DNA of 64,000 nucleotides. Origin: Kryptolebias marmoratus (Eukaryota > Chordata > Actinopteri > Cyprinodontiformes > Rivulidae). The stretch spans positions 12,970,630 to 13,034,629 of the forward strand of contig NC_051443.1 in assembly GCF_001649575.2 (NCBI RefSeq), read 5' to 3'. Shown in pieces: positions 58,641 through 64,000 of this stretch. The translations under genes were made by a program, and so were the position numbers. The notes under the pieces are model-generated. The model was not told the DNA's origin. It saw only the letters and a list, made by a program, of their open reading frames with translations, and made no database searches. Numbering within the stretch: position 1 is the first letter of the stretch; each line of letters starts with the position of its first letter.

Positions 58641-59540
58641 TTACATATTTTTTTTCTCATATTAAATTTTTGTTCTGATATCACTGGCCTGTTTTTTTTT
58701 TCTTTTGGAATGTCAATCATCAGTTTCATTTAGTTCAAATTGGATAGAGTGATTCAGGGAACATGAGACAACATTTTCACAAACTGGCCTTGACGATAAC
58801 AGAAAACTAGAGGTCTGATGGGAACAGAAGTTGAAGCTGGAAATGAACTAACATTGTTTGATGTTTTAAGTCCCGCCCCCTCCACATAAATGACATTGCT
58901 GTTCATGCATAAAGATACACTTAAGAGACATTTTTTTTAGGTGATGACTTTTCTTGATTCACCCTGCAGCAGTATGTTCAAATGTCCATTTGTCTAATAC
59001 AAGAATTAAACCATAATTAGCTTTTCACGCTTAAAAGAAAAGTCACGTGTCATGGTGTGTGGATTTAATTAAGTCTATATATTGGTGTGTAGCCTATATA
59101 TTTTATATAGTGCAGAACAATAGGTAATTATTACTAGCAGTTTGGCTCACCTTTAAATTACAACCTTAAATACAGGCTGTAATTACCTAACAGCCCCCTG
59201 CCTAGAAAATGATCATGCAAGAACAGAAAGCACTCACAAACCATGAGATCACAAGGCCTCTTTTGTGGTCGGCTCTCAAACCTAATCAAGTGATGCATGT
59301 GATCCTTGAGGGAGGGATGCTAATCCAAAAACAAAGAGCAGGAAACTGCTGCTCAATGAAAGCTTGAAAACCTTCATATGAAAGATAACAGAAGCATGAG
59401 ACGTCACCTGCTTACCCAGGCATCCACGAACATCAAATGGGAGGGCATGCTGATACGGTGCACCCGTACGGCAAGCCATTTCTGTATTTATTCAATGTCC
59501 TTGATATCAGGTGTCATTTCCTTTTATTAGTTTGTGACCA
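58641..59540. other. Intergenic, nothing recognised
   Basis: No gene or named repeat was recognised. Confidence 0.35.
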
Positions 59541-59546
59541 GACTGC

Positions 59547-60488
59547 ACTAGTTGGACTTCTGGTTGCACTAGTTCATCATCTCGATGCATAAGTTGAACA
59601 AACACTTTAATTAGTGACACTTGCCAATTAATGGCCAACCTAGTAGTGCAGAAGTCCTACTAGTCAGCCAAAGTGCCACATGGATCTCAATTTGTTAGCT
59701 TTTTATTGCACTAGTGGCCTACTGGACTAAACCCATAAACAACTGTATAATACTAGTTAACTATTTATATATTTTCCTAACCTTCTTACCCATGCAGGAT
59801 CATGGGGAGTTGGTGCCTATCTCCAGCAGTCTTTGGACCAGGGGTCAGGTACATCCTGGACAGGCCGCCGGTCCATCACAGGTCCACACAGAGACGAATG
59901 AGACAGACAACCATTCGCACTCCCACTACGAGTTAACTAGTAATCATCAAACTCTCAACCATGTTACTAGTCAACATACATTGTGCCTACTAGTACTAGT
60001 GACTGCCAATTGTGTGCACTAATTAAAGAGCGCAATTTAAAAAAAATACTCAATTAGTAACCAGCTAACAAGTCAATTACTAAAACCTAAAATGCTCACT
60101 AGTTGAGTAGTTAAAATCTTTTTGACTTTACTTTTAAAACTAAAGGCAAAAAAGGTTCATTATATAACTAGTATGCCTAAAATATTTACTAATACTACTA
60201 AAATCCAGATTAGTTGAACAAGTTGAACTGTGTGTCTAATTTTGGCCTTTCTGGTTAAGTAGTAAAATCTAGTTGATTAATCAAAGCTAGTTCACTAGTA
60301 TGCCATAAATGTTCACAAATTAACCTGAAAAACCCCAAAAAGTTGACACTAACTAATTTTGATGTTATAATAACCTCAAAATACTTAATCAACTAGTTAA
60401 AGCTTTTTTGACCCGACTAGTGCAACTAAAAATGTCTGTTTGATAAATAGTGCATCTCAAACCAGTAAGGTCCAAAATAAGTACTAGT
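59547..60488. repeat. Irregular cluster of 15 ACTAGT hexamers
   Basis: ACTAGT starts at 59547, 59568, 59659, 59710, 59752, 59936, 59966, 59989, 59995, 60098, 60167, 60294, 60392, 60416 and 60483. Many further partial forms (CTAGT, TAGT, ACTAA) lie between them. Spacing is irregular (6 to 184 bases). A family A repeat (59798-59930) interrupts the cluster and contains none. Confidence 0.85.
59798..59930 (+). repeat. Dispersed repeat family A, copy 5 (short)
   Basis: Contains 'gatcatggggagttggtgcc', 'tatctccagcagtctttgga', 'catcctggacaggccgccgg' and 'gacaaccattcgcactccca'. It is truncated after that point and inserted within the ACTAGT-rich region. Confidence 0.8.
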
Positions 60489-63400
60489 TGGCGTGGTTAT
60501 ATGGCAAGCTATTTGTGGATTTATGTTTTTATGATCATCCTTCTGTCATCGGCCTGCCTGGCTCTGTCAGAGCAACTCAAATTAAAGATAATCTGTCTTT
60601 AGAAAGTCAACAACAATTTCCTATTTTTAAACTAAAGAAATAAACAAACAGGTCGTGTGCTTCCGAGCTGATGAGCGCTACGAGAGCCTGAAAGCAACGC
60701 AGAAGTAAGGTGAAGATTTTTTACACGCTTTAAGGTTTTCATTTCAGAAAACAGAATTGGGAATTTAATCAGCTGAGAAGTTCGTGCTGATGTTTGGTTA
60801 TTACTGCAGCACCATCTGGGGAGTGTTTTTTTTTTTAGTCAGGGATAATCCTGAGCATGCAGCCACTGGTGGAAACTTCAGCAACAAGAAGAGCCTCAGG
60901 TGATAAAACAGATGAGATGCATTAAATAACTTGACTAAAAATAGAGAATTAATTTGTCCCCATGTTTACAGCACGTTGAGGTCAAACTAATCTTGCCTTT
61001 TTTTTGTTGTTTTAAAGTGGATCTGAAATATTTGCACACCCCTTTAAACTGAACCCCATCTGAGGTTTGTCCCATGTCTTCTCGGTCAGTCGTTCTGTGC
61101 TCAGCCTCACGTGGTGAAAGTCAGATGTCTGGAATCACAGCGCACATTCCTCACATACCTGTGAGCCTTAAAGCCCTGTGGTGCGGTTACAGTAAGAAGA
61201 CATTTAGTAATACCAGTGAAAGCTAGACGGGTGAGGAGAGGTGAGAAGTGCAGTAATGCCAGACCGTGCAGCTCAATAATAAAGGGAAAGGGCAAATTGC
61301 ATGTTTGGTCAATATGAAGTCAGACAGATGGTGTTCTGTATTGTTGCATCCACAGGTTGCTTGGTGACAAGATGATAACCCATGATCATGTTCGGAAAAT
61401 GACACACATACACGTCCCCAGGGGGCTGGACATTAATCATCTTGTGAAGAAAATAGTTTCCTTTTTCTCTTCACTAGAAACTCGCTCTAATGGTCGCACT
61501 GCCCCTGAAAAGAAATGCTTCTGCTCAGTTTTTTTTTTTTTTTCAGTTTCCATTTCCTCTGATCCGAATAACACTTATTCAACTTTTCCTGCTTTTTTTT
61601 TTTTTTTTTTTTGGTACATCTAAGCAACAGATATTTTAGATTGGTGTAGAATAAAATGAAAGCTGTATTTCTAACTTTCTGGCTTTCTAAAAGTTTTTTT
61701 TAAAGGGTTTTTTTTTTTCAGCTTTGTTCAAAGCATCAAATACATACATTTCCTAATACAGACATCCATCTAAAAACAAAGTTTTGTGGCCTGAAAGATG
61801 CTTAATACCAGCCTCAAACAGCTGAAAAATAAATAAAAACGTTTGAATAATAAGCTATGATCTGAACTGTATCCTGTTACAAGCCATCATATCGTTCGAA
61901 AGTCATTTCAGCTTAAATTTCTTTTCACACCAAAGGCAAGAAATAGTGTCTGGATATCTGAGGTCGATGCCTCAAAACATTTTCTGACCAAACCTAGACC
62001 TCAAAACTGAAAAAAAAAAAAACTACTTCATGAACTCCAATCTCCAACTGGGCCTGAATGGTAGCTTGGTTTGGTTGGAGATATTTAAAGGGTTTTTCTG
62101 GGGCAGGAAGATGCAAGTCATGATGAAAGAGTCAGAAAAGTCATCGCTACGGCTTTGTACAGAAGTATCTGGTTAAAGAGGAGAGACCTAAGTCCAACTA
62201 GTCTAGCTTGATGGATCAGAAACATTTAACAAAGAACTACAAATCAGCAAAATTAAGATTTAATAGGTAAAAAGCTCGCACAGAGCAGTAATCATTATAA
62301 GTAAAACTAATTTTAAATCATTTGTTCAAATGATTTGCAAAGATATACAAAACAGTTTAGATATTAATGTGGTTTTAAGTTTCAGTCTAATCCCTGGCCC
62401 AAACATTAGAAATTTAATCAGATATTGACTTCTTTAATATTTAATTTCTATGAGCAGGACTGAAGAGAGAGGCGAAGAAAACAGCAGCAGGGTGAAGGAG
62501 AAGCAGAGATGGATGAGACAATAAGTTCTGGACAGATCAGAAAATAGAGAACACACAAAAGGGGCTTCAAAGTTCAAGGAGAACCTGTGTCACACAAAAG
62601 CAGCAAAGACTCCAAAAGACAAAGACAAGAAAAATAAAATGTTCCCAGCTGTCATCCTTCTCAAGGCTCAGATTTGTTCTTAGTGTTTTTTTTTTCCTGT
62701 TGCTAACAATACAGTGATAAAGGTGAAGAACAACTCAGAACTGTAATAGGGATGGGCAGCGAATTTCAGATATTCGAACAATTCAAACTGAGGCCATCAC
62801 AATCGTCTTTTCGTTCCTTTTTTTACGCTGGCACCTGGTAGTGTGTTGACAATGGCTTTTCAGTCGAGATGCTTTTTCTTTTTTGACACAACACCTACCA
62901 CTCCAAATAAAAATAAATTAAAAAAAGTAGTGTCTTTCTGCTGTTGTAGAGTATTTTGAAAGGATGGTAAAGTGGAAACTCTGGTCTTTTTATTTATTTT
63001 TTTAGCTAGAAAAACCACAAAACAGACAACAATCCTAAATCATATTTACAATCATTAAGATGCTTTTTCTGCTTTTAAACATGTTTGCTGTTGGGTTGAC
63101 CCTTTTGTTGTAATAAAGTTGGTTACTGCAGGTTGGTGGTCTTATTTTTGAGGAGGGGAGGGGCCTTAGATGGGACTGGGGGAAACAGGATGGGGTGGGA
63201 AGGTTACGGTGAATATTTAAAGAAAAGGTTTTTTTTTGCTTAAAATGCAGTCCTGTACAATGTTGTTGTTTTTTAATCTTGCAACTTGTGTATTTTTTTT
63301 TACTCCTAAATAGAAAAAAATGGTCCAACTATACAGTAGTTAAAATTTTAGATTTAAATTTTCAATATTTTTAAGAAGGCCCCAGTGTTTCAAAAGCCTA

Positions 63401-64000
63401 ACAATAGGCTTGATGTGGACATGGTGTCAATGAGGGCTATTGTTAGGCTTTTGAAACATCGGAGATTTACAGCATTCTTATTGTAGCGTATTTTTATTTC
63501 AAACCTGATTAGTCCACATTTGCTCCTTGTTGAGGTTTTTAAGATTGTACCTAATATTTATTTTGCCCGTTGAATGAGTTTTATTATTTCAGGAAATCTT
63601 TTTTTTCGTCCTTTAAAAGAAAAAAACAAAGCTTCAATGTGGACATTGAACTCCTTTCATGCATGACTGCACCAACCTTGCGTGAGCATCCACAAACAGT
63701 CGTTAGAACATCAAATGTTTAATCCTTGTGACTTCTCACTCGCAGCTCTTTTTTTCTTGCCTTTCTTTGGTCTTTTCTGTCAGGTCTTGCCAACGCAAAT
63801 TGCTTCTCTGAAGCGTGAAATTTACCTCTGAAGACGCGTAGGTAAAAAATTATTGGAAGACTTTTGATAATCAAAGGGGGAAATCATTTCTTAAAGTTGC
63901 AGAAGTTGCAAAACTACACAGATCAGCCATAGGATTAGGATTTGCAGCATCTTATTGAGTATCTTTAGGCATGAACTCCACCAAAAACAAAGTCAGCTGT
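60489..64000. other. Right flank, no recognised gene
   Basis: Several T-runs (around 60826, 61531, 61592 and 61708) and a perfect hairpin at 63386-63458. No exon of a neighbouring gene was recognised. Confidence 0.4.
63386..63458. repeat. Perfect 22-bp inverted repeat with 29-base loop
   Basis: 63386-63407 (starts TGTTTCAAAAGCCTAAC) is the exact reverse complement of 63437-63458. The spacer is 63408-63436. The arms are not simple sequence. It could be a foldback duplication, the ends of a tiny inverted-repeat element, or a hairpin RNA source; the sequence alone does not decide. Confidence 0.95.

Noticed and set aside
63386..63458. Calling the 22-bp hairpin a microRNA gene
   Set aside because: Pairing is perfect along the arms with no bulges, no known miRNA seed was recognised, and there is no expression evidence.
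1..64000. CRISPR arrays, bacterial operons, rRNA or tRNA genes
   Set aside because: None seen. The intron-exon structure and vertebrate genes show this is animal nuclear DNA, and no tRNA cloverleaf or rRNA text was noticed by eye.

Overview
The window is nuclear DNA of a ray-finned (teleost) fish. It is AT-rich and intron-containing, has long non-coding stretches, and carries repeat types common in teleosts (LINE tails, hAT-like and Tc1-like remnants, DIRS-like and Ty3/gypsy-like fragments). The genes are vertebrate orthologues. The species cannot be fixed from the sequence.

Three vertebrate genes and one unrecognised gene are supported. (1) The 3' half of a betacellulin gene (btc, + strand, coding exons 3512-5751) encodes the EGF domain, membrane segment and cytoplasmic tail; the signal-peptide exon was not found and probably lies left of the window. 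(2) A single long open frame on the minus strand (11569-9185, 794 aa) has no family I recognise. It contains near-identical 198-residue units in tandem and ends in a lysine/cysteine-rich, prenylation-like tail. (3) An intronless relaxin-3 receptor gene (rxfp3, + strand, 23546-24772) is complete and GC-rich. (4) The pigment-cell transporter gene slc45a2 (- strand, 53770 to 33666) has all seven coding exons, with intact splice sites and reading phases that give 571 aa.

Layout: 1-6300 holds btc with a LINE reverse-transcriptase scrap upstream. 7100-14700 is crowded with mobile-element remnants around the unknown 794-codon gene. 14700-23000 has no recognised gene. rxfp3 at 23.5-25.5 kb converges on slc45a2 at 33.7-53.8 kb; the same convergent pair exists in mammals, so this is an old linkage. 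54-64 kb has no recognised gene but holds a hAT-like element, a Tc1 remnant, a dense cluster of ACTAGT hexamers and a perfect hairpin.

The genes do not form a pathway. btc encodes a precursor of an ErbB-receptor ligand, rxfp3 a neuropeptide GPCR and slc45a2 a melanosome transporter. The least explained items are the 794-codon gene with its palindromic TCF/LEF-like upstream sites, four perfect inverted repeats (15-32 bp arms) scattered through the window, and the ACTAGT cluster.
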